64,000 nt of DNA from Chaetomium olivaceum (lineage: Eukaryota > Ascomycota > Sordariomycetes > Sordariales > Chaetomiaceae): positions 62,001 through 126,000 of the forward strand of contig JAYWVB010000013.1 in NCBI GenBank assembly GCA_039881045.1. Reading direction: 5' to 3'. How positions within the stretch are numbered: the first letter of the stretch is position 1; each line of letters starts with the position of its first letter. Both the position numbers and the translations under genes were made by a program. Below are positions 10,870 through 23,206 of this stretch, one piece after another. The notes under the pieces were generated by a model that saw only the letters and a program-made list of their open reading frames with translations, was not told where the DNA came from and searched no databases.

Positions 10870-12709
10870 TTATCGTGTCGAATGGGAGTTCGAGTGATGA
10901 GAATATAGATATCGACAAGCCTCAGGGCTCTCATTCAAATTCAGGTGACCGGCAAGAAATGGCATGACGTACATGACAATAAACACCCAATGTATTGGAA
11001 AGAATGAGACCATGACAGCCCAGAACATGTCAAAAGTCACCGCATGTTTCGATGTGTTTTTAACTCCCGGAATCTTCCCTGTAAAATCCTCGTTGATCCT
11101 CTTGAGCCACGCGATCCTCAACCTCCATGTACTTTATAGCGCCCGAAGTTTCCAACCGAGGTGCGTCCCACATGACATATCCCCAACGACGCCAGGTCGC
11201 GGGCACGAAAGGACCGAAAAGGTTGCTCGCCTCTCCCTTCCAAAAGGTCGCCCAGGCGAGCGGAGGCTGATAGGGCGTGTCAGTGCGAAAGGGGGTCCTG
11301 TCTCCTCTGTCCTGCGCCGCATCCTGCGCCGCATCCTCCTCAGAGAACCAGTCCTCCCGCCGGCGTTCCTGATGAGTATAATCCACGGCGTCGGCTATCT
11401 AGTCACCCCAAGTCGAGCCCCTATGATCCCTGACCGATACGATGCTCCGTTTCACGAGCTCGACTAATTCCTCATGGTTGGTATTTTCAATTACAGAAGA
11501 CAGGAGGGTGAGCCCGTGGCGTAGCATGGCCTCGAGAGACCATTCATTGATGTCTAGGTAGACATTGCGTGTCAGAATTCAGGGATCGGCGCATCAGTTG
11601 GTACACCAAGGGTCAAGGGATGACAAGACGAGGAACTTACAACGGTCTTCTCTCGAAAACAGCAGTAAATCCTCCTGTACGGATGTAATGTCAATGTGTC
11701 GATATTTCGGGTTTCGCTCCTCGTTGAGATCCCAAGCTACCTGATAAAAGGCGGCACCGTATACATCCCTTGCGAAGGAGTCGATACATAGGATCTCTTC
11801 AATTTGCCAAGCTGGCAACAGGCAAAGGACAGGGAGGCGATCAACGGGGTCTCTGATGAAGACTGGCACGCTGCGTCCCTCACCTCTGGAGCCACACAAG
11901 TTGCAGAACACTTGGAAATTGTACAAAGCGCGCTGGATCCGCCGTCTCTCGGTGCTACTGAGAGGGTAGCTCATGGAAGAGGACGATAGGGCGGCCAATG
12001 CCCAAGTCGCATACCGGTCGGTGAGTGGTTCGATGACGGACTCATGGAAACGGACTAGCTCAATAATGTCCTCCAAAGATAGCTGTGCGGCCGCGCTATC
12101 AGAAATCGTAAGCCGTTGTCGATAGGTCTCGACAAATTCCCAGAGCATCGGCTCGGTTCGGCTCTGCTGGAATTCATCCGTCCCGGAGAGGGAGGCCGCA
12201 TGGGCATGGACGAGAAAACTATCGAAAGCCTGCTCTATGAAATCTCTCAGAATCGGTAGCCGGTCCTGGACATAGACGCTATGAAAGCGCGGAGACGCGT
12301 GTACTAGGGCACGCAGAGTGTCAAAGGTCGGCGCTTGCGAAAGTATGAGGCGCTGGATTTCAAACGGCAGCTCTTCCAATGAAGAGGCGGATGAAGAGGG
12401 CTGACACATTGCCCCGGGCTCAGACCGTTCAGGATTGACTCCTGCCGTGGTCACGGTCGCATTAGACCCAACCTGCGTTGGAAACCGGCAGATAGCAGAT
12501 AAAACTGAAGAACAGCTTCGCATGTCGAGGTGGACCGCGGGCGTGATAAAAAGGAAGAACAGAGCTAATGTTTGGAATGGGGGGGAATGGATTGCAACTT
12601 CCAGGTTTGTTCCGTCGCTTGGCTGGGTTGTGACAGCCAGTTGGGTCGGAAGAGGCCTGTGGCTCATGGACCAGGGGGTAACGGCCCTAAGCAACGGCCC
12701 AACAATCAC
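10870..12709 (-). pseudogene. F-box protein gene with a nonsense codon and a frame change
   Basis: The first exon (low end 11641) contains an F-box (SLEELPFEIQRLILSQAPTFDTLRALVHASPRF) followed by a helical fungal extension. The start may be 12409 (MCQPSSSASS) rather than 12709. A consensus intron (11554-11640) joins it in frame to a second exon reading YINEWSLEAMLRHGLTLL and, further on, FGPFVPATWRRWGYVMWDA. That exon has an in-frame TAG at 11399-11401, where Trp or Gln would fit, and another one-base register change near 11116 before IAWLKRINEDFTGKIPG. F-box proteins normally recruit substrates to SCF ubiquitin ligases. As written, the product would stop after the second exon begins. It may be a decaying paralogue of an expanded family, or suffer from base errors. 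Confidence 0.6.
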
Positions 12710-13081
12710 TCAGGAAGTCTCCAAGACTCTCACAACACACCTCACAAGCTGTTATTGATTCCCTTGGCCCGGCTAACGAAGTCGGGACCGGAAAAGAGGA
12801 GGTTGCTGCTACGATACCCGGTAACAGATGATGGAAATCTCAACCAAAATGACAGCCGGCAGGGCGTCAGTCATAGCATGGAAGCGACGCCCCACGTGGA
12901 GGCAATGCGACGCTGCCGCTCCCCGGCTGGCTTCGCCGACACTGGCAAAGGCTTGATCAGCGTGCTGTATCTCAACGCGCTTTTCGTTATAGGAAAATAC
13001 CACTGCTTTCGTGATAAAAAACCTCTATAATGTGCCCTCGGATTCGTACTGACCACTCGTCAGAATCGCAGCCATGATCTC
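12710..13081. other. Intergenic region
   Basis: Divergent spacer between the F-box gene and a broken plus-strand gene. No motif recognised. Confidence 0.45.
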
Positions 13082-13780
13082 ATGTATAGAGGGGACCAGG
13101 GCACCGACGTTCCTGTCGGGCTGCCCGCGATCGTAATGGCGGCGCGCTATGGCTCGCTCCGTGACGAACGCTACACATACCGGTATCCTTCCCCGGGGCC
13201 CGCTTTCACGAGTCCATACGGAGAAGACGCCAACCTCGGCTTGATAGTGGGCATGGGGCGGTTCTTATTGACAAAGATTTCCAGTTGGAAACGGGCTTGC
13301 CGGAACTGACATCGATGTACGAACGACTCTATGTCGGCGGAGAGACACAAACCGTGCCCGCAACGAGAATCTAGCCAAGGTAATGAAAGAACTACGGGAT
13401 GAAGATAAGACTCCGAGGAAATGGAACCCGAACATTTCGGCGTCCTTTACAATACGAGGCCCCCTGCGAAGCAAGTCCAGGCCGCCGTGGACGTCGCGCT
13501 ACGCTTTACTAAAAGTGCCGACCTTTGCACGTCCTTCCCCTCCGGTGCTATCCTTGAGGTCTCTACTGGGGCGAAGCGACCTTGGGATCTACCCGGCCCG
13601 GGCATTGACGAGCGCCAGATCCGCCAATGCTCGGTTCCATTTGTGGTGCCTTGCAACCACCGGCACGCGATGGACGAATACTACCAAGGCGAGGACGGTG
13701 GGACCACTGACGAGAAGGGGACTGAAAACCTCAGCCCTATTGACGTCGCCAAGGCTGTTCCGCGGAAGAGTGAAAACTGA
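13082..13780 (+). pseudogene. Unknown gene broken into three reading frames
   Basis: Three overlapping plus-strand frames together read like one protein. The first piece is VGLPAIVMAARYGSLRDERY onward to about 13255. After the GGGG at about 13257 the reading continues in a second frame (VLIDKDFQLETGLPELTSM, then YERLYVGGETQTVPA). From about 13365 it moves to a third frame (ENLAKVMKELRDEDKTPRKW), and from about 13432 to a fourth register (FGVLYNTRPPAKQVQAAVDV to the stop at 13780). I do not recognise the family. The register changes prevent translation of a full product, so it is either a decayed gene or a gene with several base errors. Confidence 0.4.
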
Positions 13781-15278
13781 CCATGGAGTCGGGGGTGGTT
13801 GAGTCTGCAGGTTGTGATGAGGGGTGCTACGGAGCACTAAAGAGAGAGACCAACCAGTGGGGATGGACGAGACCTTTCCCTTGATGTATAGGATTATGTG
13901 TTATCGAGGGGCGAGGCCACAGTTGATTTACCGTACCTACGGTTGGCTCCCGTCCGTAGGTACTAATTATGAACAAAGAAACTTCCATCAAATGTCAAGG
14001 AATAGTGACAAGTTGAAGGCATACTAGTTGGGACCCAGTCTCGGACAGTATTGACCCCGCTCATTCGGGTAGCAGTGCCAGAAAACGGGCGAAGTGTTGC
14101 CTGAGTTACAAACTGATGGGATACAGGCATTTTGTGACAATCGAGACCACGTCAAGCCTACTTCATTGACGTGAGATCTTTTCAAGAATGAAGCTGGCAT
14201 CTCTCTGGTCATTCAAGTGTTTATTTTAGATGCATTGCACGGCAGGGCGATACATTATTTTGCATAGACGAATACGAAGCACACGGAGAGTCACAGCAAG
14301 GACTATTACCAACAGCAAATAGGTACCACGTGGTGAACTTAGTCTTCCTCATGTGTTGGTGCTGGACGGTGACAGCAAGATCAGCTGAAGTCAGTCGAAA
14401 CTCGTGGGTTGGTTCATTGGGTACATTCCATTGATAGGATCGGTTGGGAAGCGTCGGTTGCATCCGCTGGGTCCGAACCAATATTTTGGTCTGGTGAACC
14501 ATGGAACTAGACGGTGGGATGTAATGGAAAGCGGAGTTGAAGGAATATTCCAACCAAAGTGCATGCATGACAATTCAGCGCGCTACCACATGATAAACGA
14601 GATCGTTACCGATAGCCTAACAGAACGAAGGGAAAGTCGGTTGTACCACATAGTTCGACTTTAACCGGCCTTGTCTGCATCGTACGTTCCATCAGCTGGT
14701 AAGCGCGCCGGTCCGGTGCCAGTGAGTGAGGATATAGCCCCGGGAACGGAGTACGAATGTCGTGGAACCAGGATAATAATACACGTATAATGCCATCACG
14801 GTGGGGAGCTTATAGTTAGCGTGTCTCGACAAGCCTTCCTACGATATCATGAGCTCTTGGGCTCACAATAATAAAAACACGCTGGTGGTGGTGTTTAAAG
14901 TGACTTGTTGGATGTTGTTTAGGATCAGTGAACTCGCCCCGTCACAGCGAGATATCTGAGTCAATAACAATTAACTCTGAGTTGGGTTTTGCAAACCCGC
15001 CCTTATAAAAACCCGGTGTTCCAAGCCGACCCCAATTGCCATGGGTCAGGTTCGATATTGAGATGCGTCTATAAGTGTTGTTGGGAACTAGGCGAGATTG
15101 TGCATAGATTGCCTTACCTCGACCGTATCCAACGTTGTCAAGAATGGATCCATACGCTTGGTGCCTGTGTTGGTCCCTCTATAAAGCATTGAGCTCTGGC
15201 AAGCACTTCGTCCATGCCTTGAGACCCCCCAGCGTTTTCTCCATCTACCTATCTTGCTCTTGACACGTCCATACCACG
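13781..15278. other. Intergenic region with a candidate TATA box
   Basis: About 1.5 kb with no supported gene. CTATAAAG at 15178-15185 lies about 95 bases upstream of the start codon of the small secreted protein and may be its TATA element. Confidence 0.4.
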
Positions 15279-15621
15279 ATGAAGATCTTTGCAGTTCTTC
15301 TAAGCCTTGGTTTCGTCGGAGGAGCCATTGCCGCCGAACAGTGCCCCGGCAGCTGGTATCTCGAGCCGGATGACTGCATCTGCATGAACAGTCGCGAGGG
15401 ATACTTGCTCAAGGACCAGACCCTGGGATGCTGTAGGCGGATGGGTTACAAAACTTATAACAACGTAAGTTCTCCGTCCGTCGTTGGACCGGCGCTGCAA
15501 CCTGTATTAACCGATTATATCATTCATTCAGATCTGCGCCGTGGACCGCGACAAGCGACAGGCATTCAAGGACTGCTGCAAAAACCTGAACCAGGAAAGC
15601 GTTATTGGCCATTGTCGCTGA
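15279..15621 (+). CDS. Small secreted cysteine-rich protein (effector-like)
   Basis: Two exons, 15279-15464 and 15532-15621, with a 67-nt intron (GTAAGT..TTCAG), give 91 residues. The N-terminus is a clear signal peptide (MKIFAVLLSLGFVGGAIAA). The mature part of about 72 residues has nine cysteines, including two Cys-Cys pairs (GCCRRMGY and DCCKNLNQ), and ends HCR. Small size, secretion signal and dense cysteines are the usual description of fungal secreted effector-like or antimicrobial proteins, but I do not recognise a named family and the odd cysteine number is unusual. It stands alone in a gene-poor stretch, a common setting for such genes. Confidence 0.75.
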
Positions 15622-16100
15622 GTTTCTGATATGTCGGGGCTGGGATCAAGCGCTGATGATCGGAAAGTCCATGGCGGAAGGTAAAGGTGGAGGAGCATTC
15701 AGTACATCGAAAGGCAATAAATTTACGGAATGTATCTTTTTACTGCACACTTTGATGAAATCAAATCTGCTCTCCAAGAGCGGACGAACCATTAAAAAGA
15801 GGGGCCTTCAAATTGCCAAGAAACTGAATTCGAGTGGGTGGGTGGTCTGGGCCGCCGACCTCGCAGAATTTCAGTGACCCCACTCCCCCTACGCGTTTAG
15901 TGCAAGAACGCAAACCTGCCTGCCGTGTCTGTCACATCGCGTTGGGTTCTGAACGAGCATCCATTGACCATTGTTTCCCCCCCACGGCAAGCTAAAACAC
16001 CGAACCCTTGCTTCCTTCTACGACCGTACTAACAACGTGTAGTTGAAGACCCGCCCATCTCCGAACACAACACACGTCTCCTACCGAACGATCGATAGCA
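15622..16100. other. Intergenic region
   Basis: A short open frame is present at 15605-15877, but nothing supports it as a gene. Confidence 0.45.
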
Positions 16101-16655
16101 ATGTCCCGAAATATGTCTTGGTTGAGGTCGACTGGCTCTTCTTTCGGTCGCGGTTCCCGACGCTTATTGCAAGTAAATCCGGCGGTCCCTACATGGAGAG
16201 CATCGGCCGCACCCGTTGCTCAGATGTGGAGGATAGCGAAGGTTCAAGGGACCCAACCATCTGGGCTCCCAGGCCGGCCGTTTAGCACTCTCAAAACTGC
16301 GAACGACGATGGCCGAACTTCGAGGTTCAGGAGATCCGGGGCCTCGCTGGCCGATCCGCCAGCACGCTCTGATGGCGGACAGATCCCGGCCGAACCTACG
16401 TCGACCCAGTCCGATTCTGCGGAACCTGTCGCATCCAACACCTCTACGACAGCCTCCCAACCTGTGTGTGTGTCGTCACGTTCACGTTCCCAAGAGCGTC
16501 CCGATTCGAACCCCCGGATGTCGTTCGGGATGCGAAAGCCTGTGGACACGTCGAGTAAGGAGTATAAGCAGTTCGCAAGCAGATACGTTCGCTTCGTTGT
16601 TGCGTTACCGGTTTTCCTCGTTACGTCGTATTTCCTCTACGAAAGGCGTAAGTAG
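16101..16655 (+). CDS. Mitochondrial-type protein with a C-terminal transmembrane segment
   Basis: A single-exon frame of 184 codons. The N-terminus is rich in Arg, Ser and Ala without acidic residues (SWLRSTGSSFGRGSRRLL), like a mitochondrial targeting sequence. The middle is low-complexity and Ser/Thr/Pro-rich. The C-terminus has YKQFASRYVRFVVALPVFLV leading into TSYFLYERRK, one membrane span followed by a short basic tail. This pattern suggests a small inner-membrane protein, perhaps an assembly or stabilising factor, but I cannot name it. Length and clean start favour a real gene. Confidence 0.6.
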   Translation: MSRNMSWLRSTGSSFGRGSRRLLQVNPAVPTWRASAAPVAQMWRIAKVQGTQPSGLPGRPFSTLKTANDDGRTSRFRRSGASLADPPARSDGGQIPAEPTSTQSDSAEPVASNTSTTASQPVCVSSRSRSQERPDSNPRMSFGMRKPVDTSSKEYKQFASRYVRFVVALPVFLVTSYFLYERRK

Positions 16656-18864
16656 TCTGCCGACCTGGCCGTGCGATTGACTGGTATTGACGCAAAAGAT
16701 GAAGTCGAGCCGCAGCTCAAGCTCCGAGTTGTTCCTACCGGTTCGTCATTGACACAGGAGCCGACCTCTGAAAATAAGTAATTCGCCGCACTTGTTGGAT
16801 TAGGAACTCGCCCCTCTCTAGGCTCGGGAGGTCGCTGCCACCATGTCGCGAGGGATCCATCCTTGGAAAAACCGTGGTAGCGTGGCAGTTGTCTCGTCGC
16901 CCTTCAAGCCGTGGTCATGTGCATCTTAAGCGCATGCTCCGGTGGTAGGAAACCCCGTCGAGCTTGTTTCCGCCGGAGGATCGCGGTGATAACTCGCAAA
17001 TACTCGCCATTCCCGAACTGCCGCGTCCCACACTTGCTGATGCAAACGTAGTGTAAGCCACACGACCACCAGCACCCCGCTTGTTAGCTACTTATCACTG
17101 CCACCACAGTGCCAGCATTGAGACGAAACATCAGGGTGTCGAGTCAGTTGGCGTCGTGTTCTCAAGCAGATTGTCGGCCACACAATTAGCCTCCGTCATC
17201 ACCTAACCCGGATTTGGGGGTTGTCTGCCAAGCTGAGCCCCTCGAGAGTCTCGCTTGGGAATCCCTACCCTCCACATCGCTGCAAAGTTGCAGTGCCCCA
17301 GCTTTCCCCAGGCTTCATTTCCGTGCCAGAAAGGTCCATGCGTTCATGCACCAGAACGCCCCAGTGATGTTCGAAGACAACAGCACAGGTTGTATGTGCT
17401 TCCTAGATTTATGAAAAACACAGAATCAACTTTGTGAGGCTGGACTTGCTGCTTGGGCGAAAGCCGTTCCCATGTCTCACATACGCCCTGCCCTCAGTGC
17501 CACCGAACGTGATCACCTTGAGCCCAGGTTCTAGACTTGCCGGTCCTGGGAGGAATGTGCGTGACAGAAGTGTTCGTTTGAGCACACCGTCTAAAATCAC
17601 CACTGGACTTCGCTCCTTGGCGGAAGACCTTCGAGAGTCCATGAATGGTCAGGGGGGTTGGCGCCAGGTCCACTTCCCCAGCCTCTGTCTCGACGCTAGT
17701 GATGGCTGGAACACAATGCCAGTCTGGATGACTCGCCTCTTCGCTTGCTGAGGCATTCCACTACTCAGCCGAGGACCCGCCGAGTTCCGAAGATTACAAC
17801 GGTTTACCCACCATTACCGCAGCGCCACGCAGATGTGTTCGGCCGCGCTTCGAGAACACGGCACACCGTCGCATCGCAGAGCGGCCACTTTAGGGCGTCC
17901 CCCAACCGTCTGGGTGTGCGTGCAAAACAGGCCAGATATGGTCCTACCCTGGAGTCTCGCTCTGGGAGTCTGGCTGCTAACAGTGAACTGACGCGTCCCA
18001 CAACTCCGCAACAACTTCCCACAACTCCATCCCATCTCCGCAGTTTGGACGCAGTGGGGTTCGTGGGGCCGTCGTTGTTCCCGACTTCAGGCTGGACGGG
18101 GATGCTTGCGGGGTGGCAGGGACATCATTGGGCCTGTCGACTTCTCTCCGACCCCTGGCATTGGCGAATCGGCTTGCGACATCGGCCAGGGTTTCTCTCG
18201 CGCCCTCGCGCAACGAATCGAATTGCCGCGATTTGGCTATGTCCGAATCACCGAAGTTTGCCAGAGCCGTGGACGATTCCCGCCACGAGGCAACCAGGAG
18301 CTCGGGGGCTATCACTTCTTAGCGCAGCATGAACTGCCACTGCCAATGCTGCCATCCTTGACCATGTGGATGGGGGTTGTGTGTGGATTCAGTCGACGCC
18401 CCCAGAACCCCGGGTTTTGTTCCCCCGAGCCAACGTACATACATGGACTCGCCCAAGTGTGGATTCCGCGACAGCGTCTATTGGGAATAACGGTGGGCCA
18501 GTTGGTCTAAACAAGAATTCGCCCGATGCCCTGTCCTAGCCGGGCGGGCCTCAATAGCAGACGGCCACTGCGGGGTGCTTGCAAGCTGCCCCTGCGAGTA
18601 GCTGGCAAGTCTCCATCTTTCGGCACGGCTGTTATCCACGGCGCCCATGAAGACCGCATTTAACAAACACGGGTCCGCTCGCGTGTATCCGCCGGTTTGG
18701 ATTCCGCCATTTTGCCTCCTCTCTCCCATCTTGCCTCGCTTTTTGTTCCTTCTGTTGCCCTGACTCGCGGGGACGTTTCACAATACCCCTAGAACGGAAA
18801 CCCCCGCCACTGCGTACCAGAGACGCGCAGCTTAACCTCGGCCAATTGACACACCCCCTCGTTC
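16656..18864. other. Long upstream region of the Zn2Cys6 regulator
   Basis: About 2.2 kb without a supported gene. Frames of up to 195 codons exist but are Arg/Pro/Ser/Thr-biased without domain features and are probably chance. It likely holds promoter and leader of the regulator. Confidence 0.45.
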
Positions 18865-21800
18865 ATGACAACAGGAACAATGTCGAACGGAAAACGGAGG
18901 TCACGCTCGGAAGGTGAAAGCGAGAGAGCTAGCTCGGAGCATGCAACTAGTCCGGCTCCCTCGTCACGCTCATCCACCAAACAACAGATCCGACATCGTG
19001 CCTCAATTGCTTGCGCCTCTTGCCGAGAGAGGAGGATACGGTGCGTTGTAGGCGAGGGTGAATCCGAATGCACTCAGTGCAGGAGGACGGGGGCTGCATG
19101 CATCATTAAGGATGACGATGAACGAAGACGGTAGGTGACCTCCCTCTGGTGCAGCCCTAACCGGTCAATCTAATGCGCGAAAGTCCCATCTCAAAGGCAT
19201 ACATGTCGTCCTTGTCAAATAGAATCAATTTACTTGAGGGGTTATTGAAAGACCGTGGGGTTGTCCCTCCCCCGGCCGTACACCCACCAAAGACGAGACA
19301 AGAAGCGCAGGCACGACAACAGGAGCAGCACCAGGTCCGGACCGGCAGTGAGCGACTGGAAAGTGCAGAACCAAAGCCGGCCGCGCCTCCCATAAATCAT
19401 CCCCCCACCCCGCCAGGATCTGGTGACGAGGATGTCACCATGGTTGAATCGGAGCAGCTCAAGACTTTCCCTGCAGGCGGCCACACGAACTTCTCCCGGC
19501 TTATCGATCCGCTACTGTTGCAGGAGGTGGAACCGAAGAAGGAAGCGGGGACTCGCCATCTGCTTTGTACAAGGGGGAGCTATACCTTCGACCAAGGAGC
19601 TGGGAGAACCAGGTTCTTTGGCCCCACGGCCAATCATCATGTCTATGCGAAATCAACAAATAGCTTTGCTCCCCTCGAGCAGTCCAACCACATCTTCAGG
19701 GCAGAACAGATCATCCTAGCGCTGAGGCCGGCCACCTATGACCATCTCATGAGGTGTTTTTGGGACTACTACAACTCTTGGCAGCAGGTTGTCGACGAGC
19801 CCGCCTTCGAAGCTGGCCGCGCCAGCCAAGACCCGCGGTTTTACTCGCTGTTTCTTCATCTCTCCATTCTTGCCATCGGATACCGCTTTGCCGATTGGGA
19901 TCGGGAGGATCTCAAGACCATCACGCTGGGGAACCGGGAGAGCACTTTGCACAGGGAAGCCAAGACCTTGCTAGAAGCAGAGCTCGAGCGGCCCGGTGGC
20001 GTCCCCAGCGTCCAGGCTCTGTTGATGCTGGCAGACTTGGAGTGTGGTGTTGGCCGGGACACCACCGGCTGGATGTATTCCGGTAGGTAATCGCCAAGCC
20101 CACTGTAGTTGTCTATGCTAATGAGTGGGTTGCAGGGATGGCGAACCGGCTGGCGTTTGATATTGGGCTTCATGTCAACATGGCCGTTGCGGACATCTCA
20201 GAGCTAGAAAGGGAAACGAGGCGCCAGACTATGGCCGCGTGCGCCATGTTTGATCGGAAATGGGCGCTGCTCATGGGACGTCCGACCGCGATCAAGACCC
20301 AGGATATCGGCGTCGAGGTCCTGCCAAGGGTTTCCGGGTCGCCCTTTGAGGATTCAGGTCTTGGGACTGCGGCAAGCCATGCTACCATCAACAGACAAAT
20401 GTTCGAGCTGCTGGAGCTTGCGGGCAAGGTCGCCGATTTCCAAAACTCGACGTACGGCGCTGCCCACCTGTTTTCTTCAAAAGCCGCCGAGGACAGGGCG
20501 TATCTGCATTTCATTGGGTTGGAACGCCTATTCCACAACTGGTACCGCCGCCTCCCTGAGAATCTAACATGGAAGCCCGTCAACATAAAGTCTGCGCATA
20601 TGGGCTTCTTCATTCTTCACCAGCAGTTTCACGTCTGCATGATCCTCCTGCACCGGCCCTGGGCCAAGTATGGACCCATGTCGCTGGACGGGACGGTCGC
20701 CGCTCGCTACCCCAGCCCCGGGTCGCCTACTCAAGGGGACGATACTGGCCTTCCCTCGTGGATGGCACCCCTTCCCCATCATGACAACAGGGCATCGATG
20801 TCTCGGAGCATGTGTACACAACACGCCATCCGGATCGCTCGAATCTTCTGGCACCACCGCCAGCGTTTTGACGGGAAGCGGGTCGTCCTAACATCGATTC
20901 AACATGCCGGCACAGCTGCCCTTGCGCTGATGGCTGCTCTCGCCCACAAGAGTGCCGAGCTTGATCATCACAGTAACCTACGGTATCTGCAAGTGCTCTC
21001 CACTGCCATCTACGAAATGAGCCATCTGTATCAACCCGCCGCGAGGATGTACCAGCTCCTCAAGTCCATGCTTGTCGATATACGCTCGGAGATGGTCAAG
21101 TCCGGCGGGTTCGATGTCAGTACATTAGTCGGCAGATACCAGGGCAGGAACATGGCGTTTGGCAGCAATCAGTGGACCGCTGGCCCCAGCACCCGGATGC
21201 CCACCGATCGCCTCGACGGCGTTCAGGAAGAGGGCCGTGAAAGTAAACGGCGGCGGCTGTCCAGCTTGTCATCTGTTGATTTTTCATGCATCAGCCCGTC
21301 ATTCCTCACCAACACCGACCAGGGCCACCCGACTCCGTCGGCATCATCTCAGAGCCAGAGCATCAACCCCGCCGCACTGGACCAGACACCCTCTGAACCC
21401 GGCACCTTCGATCTTGACTTCTTCCACGCTTCGTTCGTGGACTTTATCAGCACCGGTGGCGACGGTCCCAATACCCAAGACTGGCCGCCAGCCAACGCTG
21501 ACACCTCGGTTCCCGTACTGATCCCAACCGTTTCCGGGGACCTTTCGGCGGTGGGCAACCCCATGGAGAACGCACCCGCACTAACCAAGGAGGAATCCGT
21601 CACCACAAACCCACCAACCGCTGCCGACACCCCAGAGCAAGTCCCTGCCGCACCGATTGACGACGACACAGCGGTAGACAAGACCATCGAAGACTGGCTA
21701 GCCGAACCAACCAAGCCGACCGTGTCAGACACTACCAACGAAAACCATCCGCAACCCCACGCCACCATCACCACACCGCAACCAACACAACCCTCCCAGC

Positions 21801-22498
21801 CTGACCTCGTTCCCTCCCCAACCCAACTCCGCAACAGCCTCTCCCACGCAACCGCAGACGGCACCCCGATCTGCCGTGACCCCTACGTGCTATCCCTCGA
21901 AACCGAGCTGGGCATCGGCTTTGGCCTAGGGCCCGACACCGACACCACCACCGCCGCCGCTACCGCTGCCTCATCATCCAACACAACAGCAGAAGATGCC
22001 GACACCATCCACGTCCGCATCGCCGACGGCATGGACTGGCTCGCCGCCGCCGCCGCCGCCACCACCACCACCAACAGCAGCAGCAGCACCAGCGGCAGGA
22101 CACCACGCAAAGCCAAGCCCAGCGCGGACGGCAACTCCCCGTCCCCGCGCGCCGCCGCCAGCAACAGCGGTAGCAGGGGCAGCAACACCGTGGGCGTGAC
22201 GAGGGCGGGCGCAGGTGAGGTGGCGCCGCCGCCGATGACGCCGGTCACGCTGGACGAGCTGGTGCAGAGTGTGGAGGAGGCGGTGGGGTCGGCGAGGGCG
22301 AGGGCGAGGGCGAGGGCTGCTGCTAGGGGGGTGGGCAGTGGTGGTGTGGGTGGGGGGAATGGAGGTGGCGGTTGTGGGGGAAGTGAGGGTGGGAGTGGGA
22401 GTGGGAGTGGGAGTGGGAGTGGGAGTGGAATGGGGGGTTGTGAGGGGTTGTCCCCTGCTGGGGGGAGGAATAGGGAGTTGGACTTTTTGATGCTTTGA
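18865..22498 (+). CDS. Zn(II)2Cys6 transcription factor with fungal-specific domain
   Basis: Three exons: 18865-19130, 19184-20082 and 20136-22498 (introns of 53 nt each). The zinc cluster lies near residue 50 (ASIACASCRERRIRC followed by CTQCRRTGAACII), and a short coiled linker follows (SKAYMSSLSNRINLLEGLL). The middle has the fungal-specific regulatory domain (FLHLSILAIGYRFADWDRED, ANRLAFDIGLHVNMAVADIS, RRQTMAACAMFDRKW). The last 350 residues are low-complexity and end in a Gly-Ser repeat encoded by a GGGAGT microsatellite at about 22390-22428. Such proteins bind CGG-containing sites and control catabolic or biosynthetic genes; the target here is unknown. All splice junctions keep the frame (ERRRPISKAY and MYSGMANRL), so the gene appears intact. 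Confidence 0.88.
22390..22428 (+). repeat. GGGAGT microsatellite in coding sequence
   Basis: About six tandem copies of GGGAGT encode alternating Gly and Ser at the C-terminus of the regulator. In-frame hexamers can change copy number without breaking the gene. Confidence 0.85.
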
Positions 22499-23206
22499 GT
22501 GTTTGTTTACGGGAGTGGGAGTGGGATGGGATGTAATAGGGTGTGTTGGGGGGTTGTTTACAATGGTCTCAGTTTCGAGTAGCTGAATATCTATACCTAT
22601 TGTTCAACGAAAGGATGATTTGCCCGGTTTATGTTTATTATTTTCCCTCTCATCTTTAATTCCTTTTGCGCCCCCTTTTTTGTGTTTCCATTTTGCCCCA
22701 TCGTATTTTCCTTTTCCTCCTGGTTTTCTTGCTTATTTTCTGGTTTATTTTGGCACGGACGCTTTTCTTTTTACTTTCTTGTTGCGCGAACGAGACTGTA
22801 GTTATTGCAAAGTGCTGTATTGTTAACACGATCTTCGATTCACAGTTATGTGATAGAAACGAGCAAGGAAGTGGTCTGAGCCAAACCAGCTGGCCAGGTT
22901 TATTCATCGCCGGGTGTTCAGAAACCAGGCTCTAAGCTAAAAACAAAGCAATGATCTCAAACCAAAACGACAGACTAAAGCCAAAACGAGAAAAGCCAAA
23001 ACAACAGAAAACAGAAAACAACAAGAGCAAAACGACAAAAACAAAAAAAAGCAGAAAACAGAAAACAAAAAGAGCAAAAACAAAAACGCCATCCCAGTCT
23101 ATAAGCCGCAATCATCACCCCTTCCACCATCTGAGCCGAAACCATTTAGCAATCAAGCGACCAGCGCTGATCTCCCTAACGTTCGGATCTCAAATCTCAA
23201 AATTCC
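22499..23206. other. Convergent 3' spacer with A-rich low-complexity tract
   Basis: Lies between two convergent genes. 22966-23095 is a low-complexity run of AAAAC/AAAACAG-like units on the plus strand, and 22630-22770 is pyrimidine-rich. No gene is supported. Confidence 0.6.

Noticed and set aside
17745..18332. 195-codon plus-strand frame upstream of the regulator
   Set aside because: Random-like composition, no motif, and competing frames on both strands.
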